DNA of 64,000 nt. Source: JABCZS01 sp041660525. GTDB lineage: Bacteria > Pseudomonadota > Gammaproteobacteria > JABCZS01. The notes under the pieces were generated by a model that saw only the letters and a list, made by a program, of their open reading frames with translations, was not told where the DNA came from and searched no databases. Both the position numbers and the translations under genes were made by a program. Position 1 is the first letter of the stretch; each line of letters opens with the position of its first letter. Location: assembly GCA_041660525.1 (NCBI GenBank), contig JBAZWD010000002.1, positions 1 through 64,000 of the forward strand, given 5' to 3'. This document shows positions 35,226-45,800 of this stretch, piece after piece.

Positions 35226-37172
35226 CTACTGATTATTGAAACTTTTTCCTTGAAACAACTCTTGTCGTACCTTCATATCTTTATCATCATTTTTCTGGCC
35301 ACTTTGTTGCTGCTCTCGAAACGAATCCAATATCGGCACTGCTGTATTCACAAAATCTTGCAGCTCAGCTAATTGACGTTGAAGTGATTCCAATGTAGCG
35401 CCAACAGGCATCACCCCTTGCGCTGTATTAACTTGGGTACTGCTTTGTAAACTCACTGTTCCATCGCCATTGTCTACTGCATGTGAAGAATGGGGGTTTG
35501 ATTGGGTTGTTTGTTTGCGCAATATTTCTAACTGGCGTTGTGCTTCATCAGCTTTTCTCTCTGCTTCTGCAGTCTTTTTTTGCATTGTTTCCCATGCTTC
35601 TAGAGTGATCGTAAGTGATTGAGTTGCAGTAGTAATAGTGGAAGTGGTTTGCTGTATAACAACTGCAGATTGGATAGATGAATGATTGTAATCATTTCCC
35701 ATAATCACGCGCAATAAAACAATGACACAATCAGATGTATTGATCTTAGAAGGTCTTGCATTCTCTTTCATGTAGCTCAATAATTTTTTTGCATCTAAAG
35801 TCGCACGAATTTCTTCTGCAGATAAAATTTCTCCTGATTTAATGCGCGTTAATAATGCATTGCAGTTTTCTTTTATTTTAGAAAAAGTTGTACTTGTATC
35901 CATAGGTAAACCATTTTCAAGCGACGCCTTTAAAGCAAATGTGAAATAACGCGCTAGCGTTGCTGCCATAAATGCCATTTCATCTAATCCAGCCCAACCG
36001 GATAATTTCTTCATGGCAATTAAATTATTGCGGCTATCTACTGCTTCAACCACCAATGCAGCAAAACTTAAAAATGGCGCTGCAGGTGGACATAAACCAC
36101 CCGCAAGTGTGCTAATGCCACCGGATATGTTAGTAGCCATGCCGTTTGTAGCATCCACTTCAGTTGAACTAATTACTTGCGCGGCAAAAAGTGTTTGACC
36201 AAATATAGTTTTAAATGCTTGATAATAAAGATTTAGATGTTTATTTTCTTGAATATAGGCGATTTCTTTTAAAGTTTGTTCATCTAATCCAGTTTGTGTT
36301 TCAACAACGGATAAACGTTGAGTCAGATCTTGTTGACTCGCTTGGAGCGTAGTTAAAATGGGTAGGACCTGATTAAGATTTACTCCTTGTTTTTCAAGTG
36401 TTTTTAATTGTTGCAAACTTGATGGAGATAAAGCTTCTAAGAAAACATTATATTGTTGTGATACAGGGTTAGTGAGTAATGGTGCATTATTATTATTTGC
36501 TAATGTCTGTTGAGAAGATTCAGAATTATTTCCACTGAACCATTTGGTTATTTTATCTAAAATACCAGGTGATGTAGGCACACCCTCCTTTGGGGTTAAA
36601 GTAATCTTCAGCGGATTCTTTGTTTGAGGTAAGTGTTTCTCTTGATAGAATTCTAATGTCTTGCGCATAATACTATCAAAAGCTTGATCTACATTGTGAT
36701 TATCTTTAGCACTAGTGATAAATAAAGGGTAATTTGGGTATTTTTTTTCAAGAGAAGTTATAATTGTTTCATCAAAGTCCTCTCCCGTGGAATACTTAAG
36801 ATCTGACTTAGTTATCACAAGAAAAATAGGTGCATCTTTTGGCACGAATGTTATTGTTCTATCAATCCAATCATATTTAAAATCTTTTGTAGGTGATATG
36901 CATAACATGAGCCCCATACAATTGCCAGCAAATTTACGAACCGTTGAATCGTAACGTTCTTGCCCAGCACCATCTTTAAACATATATTTCACAGTGATGC
37001 CATCTATTTCTTTTATTTTTTCATAATGCGTTACGGCTATTGTTAGCGATGTATTTTGTCGAAACTCATTTTTAATGAAGCGATCTAACAGAGAAGTAGA
37101 CCCGCCATTATTATCGGAGCGACATAATATTGATATTTCTACTTCTTGTTTCTTGTTTTTATTATTTTGCAT
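35226..37172 (-). CDS. Rab/Ras-like GTPase domain protein with degenerate P-loop
   Basis: Residues 10-175 follow the eukaryotic small-GTPase plan: SLLDRFIKNEF after G1, DGAGQERYDSTVRKF as G3 (D67, G70, Q71), ITKSDL as G4 (T121-K-S-D124) and TSAK as G5 (154-156). The G1 loop reads SDNNGGST (19-26), without the Walker A lysine, so canonical GTP binding is doubtful. The remaining 470 residues hold a Gly/Ala-rich hydrophobic segment (about 330-380) and a coiled-coil near 520-555. GGAG precedes the ATG. Rab-like modules in bacteria are typical host-mimic effectors; that role is inferred. Confidence 0.82.
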   Translation of the reverse strand: MQNNKNKKQEVEISILCRSDNNGGSTSLLDRFIKNEFRQNTSLTIAVTHYEKIKEIDGITVKYMFKDGAGQERYDSTVRKFAGNCMGLMLCISPTKDFKYDWIDRTITFVPKDAPIFLVITKSDLKYSTGEDFDETIITSLEKKYPNYPLFITSAKDNHNVDQAFDSIMRKTLEFYQEKHLPQTKNPLKITLTPKEGVPTSPGILDKITKWFSGNNSESSQQTLANNNNAPLLTNPVSQQYNVFLEALSPSSLQQLKTLEKQGVNLNQVLPILTTLQASQQDLTQRLSVVETQTGLDEQTLKEIAYIQENKHLNLYYQAFKTIFGQTLFAAQVISSTEVDATNGMATNISGGISTLAGGLCPPAAPFLSFAALVVEAVDSRNNLIAMKKLSGWAGLDEMAFMAATLARYFTFALKASLENGLPMDTSTTFSKIKENCNALLTRIKSGEILSAEEIRATLDAKKLLSYMKENARPSKINTSDCVIVLLRVIMGNDYNHSSIQSAVVIQQTTSTITTATQSLTITLEAWETMQKKTAEAERKADEAQRQLEILRKQTTQSNPHSSHAVDNGDGTVSLQSSTQVNTAQGVMPVGATLESLQRQLAELQDFVNTAVPILDSFREQQQSGQKNDDKDMKVRQELFQGKSFNNQ

Positions 37173-37194
37173 ATTTCGCTCCAGATTTTCAGCC

Positions 37195-37294
37195 TTTCTT
37201 AACCCCTTCCTCTATCCTTGCCCCAATTTGCGAATCAATATTTTTCCAATACTCAAAAGCTCTCTCTAGTACTGGCTGTGTTACGCCATCTTTC
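37195..37294 (-). pseudogene. Catalase C-terminal fragment
   Basis: These 100 bases match 39426-39525, the last 33 codons or so of the intact catalase gene, with about five differences. The copy starts just upstream of the Rab-like gene's start and then turns into unrelated sequence. Together with 33248-33328 it shows that catalase DNA has been copied here at least once. Confidence 0.88.
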
Positions 37295-37430
37295 TTTTTT
37301 CATAACAATTTATTCACACTTTAAGCAAAACATGCTCATTGTTTTAGCATGCTTCAATATGCATAGTCAACGTTTTAATAAGTTATGTTACTGTGCGAGT
37401 ATTTAGTTTGATTATTCGATATTAAAAATT

Positions 37431-39155
37431 TTAGGATTTTAATTGAGTTTTTGCAGTGTTATGTATATTTTCTTCAGGAGTGATTGCAAAAGCAGTTTCA
37501 TCCATTTTTTTTATTATGACAGTTAATTTTTGATTTTCAGGATAAGTCTGTAATGTTTGTCTTAATGTGCAACGCTTGAGAAATGGGGTTTCTTGAGAGT
37601 TGTTTGCTTGTATAATCAACCCTCGTATAAATTGACAGAGCTGCGGCTCCGTATTAGATTCAGCAATTATATTTTTTAAAGCTTGTAAATCTTGGATAAG
37701 TAGTTCGTCTTGTATGTTTAAAAAAGTTTTTTGCACGTTTTCTAGCATCTCGACTAACTCCGTATTCAAATACCCCTCACAATCATTTGTAAAACGAAGT
37801 TGATTAACTATTTTGTTTTCATTGAAAAAAAATTTTCGCGCATTAGAACAGTGTGTATGTTGCGTAAAATCATAGGCAGATTCCTGTTGTAAATTCACAT
37901 AATCCCAAGGCATGCAGCGCTTCTGTGCAGATAAAACTAAGACATTATATCGGTTATTTTTATGCAATGATGTAACAATGCTTTTTAAATGCGCGTTGCC
38001 CACAATACTGACTTTAAACTTATCGAAAAACAAATCATCGGTTTTAAAATCCAATTGACTATTCATCACATTAACCATTGCACGATCTATATTAACTAAT
38101 GCATCGTCCATTTTTTCATCCAGTTCTTCAAGTTCTTGTACCTGCTCGACTTCTAGGTTTCCTATGCGATTTTCTATATATTGTTGTGCTTTTTCTTTAA
38201 ATTCTGTTGTTAGTCCATGCCATTCATCTCTGAAACCCGCTCCCTCTAGTGCAATACACTGGACGTTTCTAGGTGAAAAATGATTTACCAAAAAGCTCAT
38301 GTTTGCTCTAGTAAGATAATTTATAGGATTTTTTTCCTCGCAAAATCTTTTTAGTGCAGTATTTTTGAGTTCTAATAAAAGCTGCTTAAGTCCAAATTGC
38401 AAACCGATTTGAATGACTATCAATTCCATCAACAAATCACTTGCGCTGTTATGGAACTCTCCAATGACAATAAGAAATGGTTTATTGGATTTTCGCATGT
38501 GTTCAATTATGAGTTTAAGTATTTCTGCGTAAAGTTTTAAGCAATCATCTTGGTTAAAGATCGAAAATGTGTTTTTTGAATTTTCATAATATTCAAGCGT
38601 GGGTTTAAATGTTGAGCGAATCTTATCAAGAATAGTATCACTTAACATTCTTTTCCCTTGCTCAATCAGCCGCATTTGATCGCGTAGCATATGCGGAATT
38701 TGTCCTTCACGATATTTATACTCATGTGCATTTTTTTGAAAAATTGTAACTTGCATATTATTTATCTCAACACATTCAATTGTGCTGTCACACTCATTGG
38801 GAAATATTGTCTTTGAAAACCTGTCATATATCGTCACTAAAGAAAAAATTCGTCCACCTTCTTCGAATTGTTTTTCATAAAAACTCATTGTCATTTCATT
38901 TCTAGTTATTGAAAAATTGTAGTTCTTATCTTTCAATATTTTTAATGCTGCTAAAAGAAGGTCGTATTCCGTATCAAATGGGTTTGATAGAGGATCAAAA
39001 ATATCGCGTAACCTATCAATGCCATCAGGTCGACGTGTAACTGTCTTATAGCCTTGCCCCTCCCACTTAGGGTCCATGACTTCTGCTTTAAGAGCAGAAA
39101 GGAATTCTTTTATTCGTGGCAGTAGTCTTTTATTTATAATCTCTTGATTTCTCAT
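37431..39155 (-). CDS. Unknown protein, possible EreA/TraB-like fold
   Basis: A 574-residue protein, not confidently recognised. FLIVIGEFHNSASDLLMEL, then LKQLLLELKN and later SIVGNAHLKSIVTSL appear in the order of the GE-x-H, core E strand and G-x-x-H motifs of the EreA/ChaN/TraB superfamily, which binds haem or cleaves esters. The His and Glu positions are kept here, unlike in the 29821-31674 protein. A Glu/Asp-rich coiled stretch lies near residues 340-370. GGA about ten bases before the ATG supports the start. No signal peptide. Confidence 0.5.
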   Translation of the reverse strand: MRNQEIINKRLLPRIKEFLSALKAEVMDPKWEGQGYKTVTRRPDGIDRLRDIFDPLSNPFDTEYDLLLAALKILKDKNYNFSITRNEMTMSFYEKQFEEGGRIFSLVTIYDRFSKTIFPNECDSTIECVEINNMQVTIFQKNAHEYKYREGQIPHMLRDQMRLIEQGKRMLSDTILDKIRSTFKPTLEYYENSKNTFSIFNQDDCLKLYAEILKLIIEHMRKSNKPFLIVIGEFHNSASDLLMELIVIQIGLQFGLKQLLLELKNTALKRFCEEKNPINYLTRANMSFLVNHFSPRNVQCIALEGAGFRDEWHGLTTEFKEKAQQYIENRIGNLEVEQVQELEELDEKMDDALVNIDRAMVNVMNSQLDFKTDDLFFDKFKVSIVGNAHLKSIVTSLHKNNRYNVLVLSAQKRCMPWDYVNLQQESAYDFTQHTHCSNARKFFFNENKIVNQLRFTNDCEGYLNTELVEMLENVQKTFLNIQDELLIQDLQALKNIIAESNTEPQLCQFIRGLIIQANNSQETPFLKRCTLRQTLQTYPENQKLTVIIKKMDETAFAITPEENIHNTAKTQLKS

Positions 39156-39420
39156 GAAGTTCTTTTCCTAAAAAAGCACTTTAGCATGCGAGCTAACTAT
39201 ATGTCAATATGATGAAAAGAGAATAAATATAGTTTTCTTCAAGTGATTTTTCTCATTTTTTAGCGCAGTGGAGTAAAGAGATAATGCTATTAATCACAAA
39301 GCTTCTCCAAGAGTTTGATTAATATACGAATTGACTGCATAACTTTTCCCTCGACTCAACAATAGGTTACACTAAATGCAACTTAATGTTGAGTATTTGG
39401 CAAGTTTATCTGCATGTTTT

Positions 39421-40881
39421 CTAACTTTTCTTAATCCCCTCCTCTATCCTTGCCCCGATTTGTGAATCAATATTTTTCCAATACTCAAAAGCTCTCTCTA
39501 GTACTGGCTGCGTTACGCCATCTTTCAAATGTCCAACCACATTATTGACTAATCGAGTACGCGCTTCATCATCCATTACGTCTCGCACAAGAGTACCTGC
39601 TTGTCCAAAGTCGTCATCATCCCTGCGAAGGGTATAAGCTTCTCGCACAAAATCTCCTTGTGCTTCCCAAGTTGCGACTTCTGGATTTTTTGTACTATCG
39701 GCTTGTGGACCACCTTTGGAATTAGGAGCGTAAATAGGATCGCGAGCATTTTCAACACGCATCAAACCATCTTTACTGTAGTTATGAACGGGGCATTGCG
39801 GTTTGTTAACTGGGATTTGTTTATAGTTGACGCCTAATCTTGCACGATGTGCATCAGCATAAGCAAAAACTCGGGCCATCAGCATTTTATCTGGGCTAAT
39901 GCCAGTTCCAGGAACCATGTTATTAGGTTCAAAAGCAGCTTGTTCAATTTCAGTATGATAATCAGCAGGATTACGATCCAAGGTTAACTTGCCCACTGTT
40001 ATCACAGGGTAATCTGCATGTGGCCAAACTTTGGTGAGATCAAAAGGATTAAAGCGATAAGTTTCTGCGTCTTTAAACGGCATAATTTGCATCTGTAAAG
40101 TCCAACTAGGATGCTCACCGCGGTTGATTGCTTCGTAAAGATCACGTGTATGATAATCACCATCAATGCCCGCAAGTTTATCTGCTTCTTGTTGTGTTAA
40201 AAATTCAATTCCTTGATTAGTTTTAAAATGATATTTAACCCAATATTTTTCACCTTGCGCGTTCACCCACATATAAGTATGGCTAGAATAACCATTCATA
40301 TGACGCCATGATTTTGGAATGCCACGATCGCCCATCAGGATAGTGACTTGGTGTGCAGATTCTGGCGAAAGTGTCCAGAAATCCCATTGCATATCATGAT
40401 CACGTAAATTATTATTCACGCGACGCTTTTGTGAGCGAATAAAGTGCTGGAATTTCATAGGATCACGCACAAAAAAAACTGGTGTGTTATTTCCAACTAG
40501 ATCAAAATTTCCTTCTTTCGTATAAAATTTCACTGCAAACCCACGCGGATCCCGCCATGTATCAGGACTCCCCCGCTCTCCTGCAACAGTTGAAAAACGA
40601 ATAAGAACATCTGTTTTTGTGCCAGGTTGAAAAACACTTGCTTTGGTGTATTTGCTTACGTCGGCAGTCACTTCAAAATGTCCAAATGCGCCACCACCTT
40701 TAGCATGCGGCTGACGTTCAGGAATTTTTTCACGATTAAAATTCGCCATCTGCTCTATTAAATAATGATCATGTAGAAGGATGGGGCCATTGGGACCAAT
40801 GGTAAGAGAATGCGCATCACTTGGCACAGGTATCCCTGCATCGTTAGTCGTGAAACTTGGCTTGTTGTCTTTATCTAGCAT
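39421..40881 (-). CDS. katA: Catalase, clade 3 small-subunit haem type
   Basis: A full-length 486-residue monofunctional catalase that turns hydrogen peroxide into water and oxygen. The active-site His (H59) lies in FNREKIPERQPHAKGGGAFG, the haem-contact stretch in RFSTVAGERGSPDTWRDPRG, and the proximal Tyr in RVFAYADAHRARLG. AAGG eight bases before the ATG fixes the start. The gene stands alone, divergent from tspO. Two fragments of a catalase gene nearby show past duplication; this copy has no lesion. Confidence 0.95.
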   Translation of the reverse strand: MLDKDNKPSFTTNDAGIPVPSDAHSLTIGPNGPILLHDHYLIEQMANFNREKIPERQPHAKGGGAFGHFEVTADVSKYTKASVFQPGTKTDVLIRFSTVAGERGSPDTWRDPRGFAVKFYTKEGNFDLVGNNTPVFFVRDPMKFQHFIRSQKRRVNNNLRDHDMQWDFWTLSPESAHQVTILMGDRGIPKSWRHMNGYSSHTYMWVNAQGEKYWVKYHFKTNQGIEFLTQQEADKLAGIDGDYHTRDLYEAINRGEHPSWTLQMQIMPFKDAETYRFNPFDLTKVWPHADYPVITVGKLTLDRNPADYHTEIEQAAFEPNNMVPGTGISPDKMLMARVFAYADAHRARLGVNYKQIPVNKPQCPVHNYSKDGLMRVENARDPIYAPNSKGGPQADSTKNPEVATWEAQGDFVREAYTLRRDDDDFGQAGTLVRDVMDDEARTRLVNNVVGHLKDGVTQPVLERAFEYWKNIDSQIGARIEEGIKKS

Positions 40882-40961
40882 GTTAACACCTTCGTATAGA
40901 ATAAATTATTATCGCTCATTCGATACTATACTAAATAAGAAATATAAATTAAAGGTGCACT

Positions 40962-41438
40962 ATGTTATTTAAAGCGCAATGGTTAAAACCATTTTTTGTT
41001 TTTTTGATACTTACTTTTCTAGCTGCATACTCTGGCAGTCTGTTTATGCCGGGATTATGGTATGAGGGTTTAATAAAACCTACGCTGACGCCACCCAATC
41101 AAGTCTTTCCCATAGCATGGACCATTTTATATTCTTTAATGGTTATTTCCATGACTTGGGTTTATGTGCTTGGTCATGGAACAAATGCATATAAGCATGC
41201 GCGTAATTTATTTCTCGCGCAATTATTACTGAATGCATTATGGTCCTGGTTATTTTTTGGCTTGCATCAACCCTTATTGGGATTAGTGGATATTGCATTT
41301 CTTTGGATGCTGGTTATTCTGATGATCTATGCTTTTTCTCGTATATCTATGGGTGCTGCTTTATTACAAATACCCTATTTATGTTGGTTAAGTTTTGCAG
41401 CCTGGCTCAATTGGGGAATTTTGAGTTTAAATGTGTAG
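40962..41438 (+). CDS. tspO: TspO/MBR family membrane protein
   Basis: A 158-residue five-helix membrane protein of the TspO family, which binds porphyrins and cholesterol-like ligands and senses oxidative stress. AAYSGSLFMPGLWYEGLIKP and TPPNQVFPIAWTILY carry the conserved W-x-P-P and W-T-x-L-Y signatures. AAGGTG lies just before the ATG. It is divergent from catalase, which fits a joint role in haem or peroxide stress. Its stop is four bases from that of the converging iron transporter. Confidence 0.9.
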   Translation: MLFKAQWLKPFFVFLILTFLAAYSGSLFMPGLWYEGLIKPTLTPPNQVFPIAWTILYSLMVISMTWVYVLGHGTNAYKHARNLFLAQLLLNALWSWLFFGLHQPLLGLVDIAFLWMLVILMIYAFSRISMGAALLQIPYLCWLSFAAWLNWGILSLNV

Positions 41439-41442
41439 CTTC

Positions 41443-42576
41443 TCATCCCGTAAAATACATGCCAAAGAGTTTGCCGATACTGTAAGTGACGCTTGCTGCG
41501 GCGAGTCCGAAGAGTACTTGCCTCACGCCAGAAAAAATAACTTTTTTACCCGTATATAAAGTAATTGATGCGCCTAAAATAAATAGCGCGATAAAACTTA
41601 AGCCAAGACTTAGCAGAATCGCAGTATTTCCGGTGATAAAGAAAAATGGCAACACAGGTACAATCGCACCCATAGAAAAGAGTGCAAAAGATGTGAAAGC
41701 AGCTTTCCAGGCGGAACCGCCCAATGCTTCTTTATTTATGCCTAATTCTTCTTTTACCAAGGCATCGAGCGCAGTATCCTTATTGGACATAACATGTGCG
41801 GCTAATGCTTTTGCATCAGCTTCCCCCATTGCTTTAGCTTGATATAACAGCACTAATTCATTCATTTCTTCTTCAGGCGATTCTTCTAATTCCTCTGCTT
41901 CAATATCAATTTGGCGCTGATACAACTCGCGCGAACTTTGGACAGATAACCATTCCCCTAAAGCCATAGAGATGGCGCCTGCAAGTAGACCTGCTATTCC
42001 TACCATCAATACACCCGTGTGTTCATTTGCTGCACCGGCAACTCCCATGACTAGGCTTAAGTTGGAAAGCAATCCATCGTTGGCGCCTAATACCGCAGCT
42101 CTTAATTCATTACCCCCTACTGATTTATGTTTGCCTTCAAATTTTGATAGTACATTACCACTCACATTCATATTTTCTTGTGCGGATATTTGTTGAATGA
42201 TATTTAAATGAATATTTTCTAAACCAGTAATTTTTTCGCCCTGGGCAGTTTTTTTGTTAATAATGGCTTGTGAGATTTGACGCTCAAGATTAGTGAGATT
42301 GGAAACAATAAATTCATAACCAAAAAATCGAGCAAGCCTAATTTGCAGACGCGCTCTGAAACTGGGAGCTGGCTTTTCAAACGTGGGTAAAATGGCATGT
42401 AATTTTTTTAAAAACTTTTCGGCGTGATGGCTTTCAAATTCGGACATTTTTTGAAAAACTTGGGACACGATCGGATCAGTATAATGTTCAGAGAGCATTT
42501 GATATAAATAAGCCGCATCGATCTCAGTTTGTAATTGTTCTTTTAATTTTTTACTGTTTAAATTTGATGTAATCAT
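41443..42576 (-). CDS. VIT1/CCC1 iron transporter with N-terminal ferritin-like domain
   Basis: The N-terminal 130 residues form a rubrerythrin-like helical bundle with E-x-x-H iron ligands (FESHHAEKF). The C-terminal 230 residues are the VIT1/CCC1 transporter: ELRAAVLGANDGLLSNLSLV, GLLAGAISMALGEWLSVQSS, a Glu-rich cytoplasmic stretch (EAEELEESPEEEMNEL) and later helices. The layout resembles MbfA-type exporters that remove iron under peroxide stress. Neighbouring catalase and tspO fit an iron/peroxide theme. The ribosome site is weak. Confidence 0.88.
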   Translation of the reverse strand: MITSNLNSKKLKEQLQTEIDAAYLYQMLSEHYTDPIVSQVFQKMSEFESHHAEKFLKKLHAILPTFEKPAPSFRARLQIRLARFFGYEFIVSNLTNLERQISQAIINKKTAQGEKITGLENIHLNIIQQISAQENMNVSGNVLSKFEGKHKSVGGNELRAAVLGANDGLLSNLSLVMGVAGAANEHTGVLMVGIAGLLAGAISMALGEWLSVQSSRELYQRQIDIEAEELEESPEEEMNELVLLYQAKAMGEADAKALAAHVMSNKDTALDALVKEELGINKEALGGSAWKAAFTSFALFSMGAIVPVLPFFFITGNTAILLSLGLSFIALFILGASITLYTGKKVIFSGVRQVLFGLAAASVTYSIGKLFGMYFTG

Positions 42577-42608
42577 AAAGTTTTTTGCTCTTAAGTATCA
42601 CGCGAAAT

Positions 42609-42818
42609 CTAAGCTTTTTTTACGAAACAAGTTTTAAGAACAATTGTATTTTTGCCGCTGCCGCATTCAATTTCTTCTGGGTTATTTGTGAGGCGTATAT
42701 TTTTATATAAAGAGCCTCGTTTAATCGTCATGGATGCACCTTTGACTTTTAAATCTTTAATAACGGTTACATTATCACCTTGGTTTAATTCAATACCATT
42801 GCTGTCTTTTGTGCTCAT
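42609..42818 (-). CDS. PhnA/YjdM-domain small protein
   Basis: I start at the ATG at 42816-42818 because GGAG lies eight bases upstream; the 69-residue product then begins MSTKDSNGIELNQGDNVTVI. The pattern (GDNVTVIKDLKVKG, KRGSLYKNIRLT, IECGSGKNTIVLKTCFVKK) is that of the PhnA domain, here without the zinc ribbon that precedes it in E. coli. Despite the name, the family has no proven phosphonate role. It lies just downstream of the large OTU gene. Confidence 0.85.
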   Translation of the reverse strand: MSTKDSNGIELNQGDNVTVIKDLKVKGASMTIKRGSLYKNIRLTNNPEEIECGSGKNTIVLKTCFVKKA

Positions 42819-42850
42819 GATTTTACTCCAAAATTTGATAGACCCTTCCA

Positions 42851-45800
42851 TTATACCAGATGATTACGCTTTGTTGATGAATACAATCTTTGCATAATGA
42901 TATCTATTTGTGCTCCAGCTTTTAAGGTAATAGGCTGATAATGCCCAACTTGGCTCCCATTCATATTTATGAATTCATGATGCAAAAATAAAATGGGATG
43001 CGCGTTATCGCCTATAGGTGGCATTGGATTCTTATTTGAAATAATAACGATTTGTCGTTGTAAAGCAAATGCTAATGCACTGATTTCAGTATCATCAGCA
43101 TGATTGAATGTACCTTCCATGGTTGTAATACGTACATTTAATTCTGCTTCTCCACCAGGAAAATGCGTGAGAAATTGCGCAGGATTCTCTCTCATATAAT
43201 CCAATGCCCGTTGCCTCAGGTTGCGCGCATTATAATTACTGCCCATAAGTTGTGCAATAGAATGAAATAAACAATCACCATCGGCAGGCGCACTGCCTAT
43301 TCTTAAATCTTGCAATAATGTTGGAGTATGCGTGGATAGTCGTGAATTATCCTTTTTCCAGACATTTGTAACTAAAGATGTAACTGTATTATTTGTTGTT
43401 TCAGCTTGCGTAGGCGCACGCCTAGTAGATGATAGATGCGTTTTCACTTCCTGAGGTTTAGTTCCATAGCAACGTATGACACCGTCTCGATCAATAAAAC
43501 CCAATAGTTTCCCTTTGGTAATAGCAGCATCATTGCAAACATTGATCATTTGTTGAGAATAGAAAACTTCAAGATGAGAGCGAATTTCTTTTTTATACCG
43601 CCTATAGTTAGATGTCATTTTTAGATGTTGCGGGCTATTTAAATTTTTTTCAAGATTTTCTATAGATAAACTACGGCAAGCTTTAAGCTCTTGCTTTGTA
43701 AAAGCTGCACTATACTGATTCAAAAGTTCAGATGTTCTGCACCCTTCTTTTTTTATTGCTAAAAAAAGTTCTTTATGCGCTGTAAAAACTTCTTTTGCAA
43801 TACCATATATTTTAATATATTCATTATTCCAAGAAGTATTAAATAAGTCGCGAGTGACCAGCTGCTGCGGGCGATAACAGTTGGTATAACTTTTCTGAAA
43901 ATATTCATATTGTTCTTTAGTTAAGCCAAACATTTCCTCATGTTCTTTTTTCCAATTCAAATGAAATGAAGGATATAAAATTGGAAACTCAACGATTGAA
44001 TCATCAGCATCGATTCCGCCAACAAATGCCACTTCAGTTTCGCATAAATAGCGAGGGTTTAAATTAATTTTTCTAGCAGTGCTTAAGTTTAATACATCAG
44101 ATGTTGTGTCACCTCGATATTTACTCAAGCACTGCATGATAATGTACACCACACCTAATTGTGGATATTTACTTTTACCATCAGGGCGAGTACGTGAATC
44201 TGCGCGTACACTACGCGTCAGCTTACTATAACTATCACCCAGGCCATAGCAGATTGCTTTTTGCGGTGTCTTTCCTGTGCACACAAAGATACTTTCTTTG
44301 GGCGTGTTTTTATCAAAAAACACTTTATATTTCTCTTTCTCAAAATCAGTCACTAATAACTTTTTCTTGTATGTGCGAATATGTAGCCAAATTTGCTTCC
44401 AAATATCAACCTGAGTATTATCAGCTTTATCTTTTACTGAAGCAGTATTACTGGCGCGCTGTTGAATAAAGTGCGCCGGGCTTTCGAATTGCCGCTTCTT
44501 CATTCTGGTTTTTTCAGGGCAGGCTATTTCAATTTTTTTAGAAAGGATATCCCTCCAAAAATCTTGCACTAATTTGCGGTTTTTATCTAAGATGACCAAA
44601 TTTTCATTGGAAATTTCTTGCAAAAAATCTACGCCGCTCATTGCCAATACTTGACGAGAATAAATGCCCTCTTGTGCCAGCGATTTATTTTTATATTGTT
44701 GGCGCAGTATGCCTTTATCTCTAAAATCAATTAAAAAATTAGTACCACTATTTTTAGAACCAATTAAAAAATTAATACCACGAAAGTGCGGAATCATAAT
44801 GCTTGATTCAGGGGTTTTTCCTGAGACAGATTTAAGGCCTAGCGCACTTAATGATTCGATCTGTTCTAGCTTGGTTGCAGATAAATTGTTAGACTTATAT
44901 CTATGAACAGCATTTTTCATTAATTCAATGCCTTCTGACTCATCATCACTCTCTTCACTAGTAGTATCTCCATCAGAAACATCATCGGCGAGACGTCTGA
45001 GATATTTTTTTGTCTCGCTTTTATCAGCTGCAAAATTTGCAGCTCTTTTACGATGCCCATCTTTTTTAACAATCAATTCTGGTCTCGCACTTAACGCAAC
45101 TAATCTTTCAACAACGTCAACACTCAAATTTTGTGCAGCCTGATGTAGCGCTGGAATATTGCGTTCATAATTTTTACCAACGAGATCCGTCATAAGCTGA
45201 TCAGATAGAATATGTTCAGGAGGTAGATGTGTAAACGCTGGACTTATCTCGAGCATTTCATTCACTAATTCTTGACGATGCATTTTAAGGTGCTTATTTT
45301 TATCAAATTGATTTGGATCTATTTGAATCTTCTCTTTGGTATGCGCATCAATCAGTAGATCAAGAAAATCTATAACATCATCCTCTTGTTCTTGTTGTAA
45401 GATCAACTCGCAAATTGTCTCACCACTTTGAGTCTTTAAGGCGAAGTCAACGGATAACGTTTGTGCATTTTCAATGAGATGGTTAAAAATGTAATCCCAG
45501 CCTTCTTGACACGAAAGCTGAAGAATATTTTTGCCCTGATAAATATAGGTATCGACGGGTATTTTTTTATTTTGATATAGCTGAAAAAATTCTTCACATA
45601 ATCCCGGGGCCCCTTCCTCATCTACACACTGCGCTATATTGTATAGCATGTCATATATATCTTCCTCGAGATCAATATTTCGTTTAAATAAAAACATCAA
45701 CATTTGTGCATAAACACGATCACTACTTTCTTCTGCAAGCTCTTCAATAAGCTCGCGCACAGTTAGCCCCTCAATCCCGCCTCTGGAATCCTCTGTCGTT

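Noticed and set aside
42609..42818. PhnA as part of phosphonate metabolism linked to the 10-13 kb operon
   Set aside because: The family has no proven phosphonate function and lies 30 kb away.
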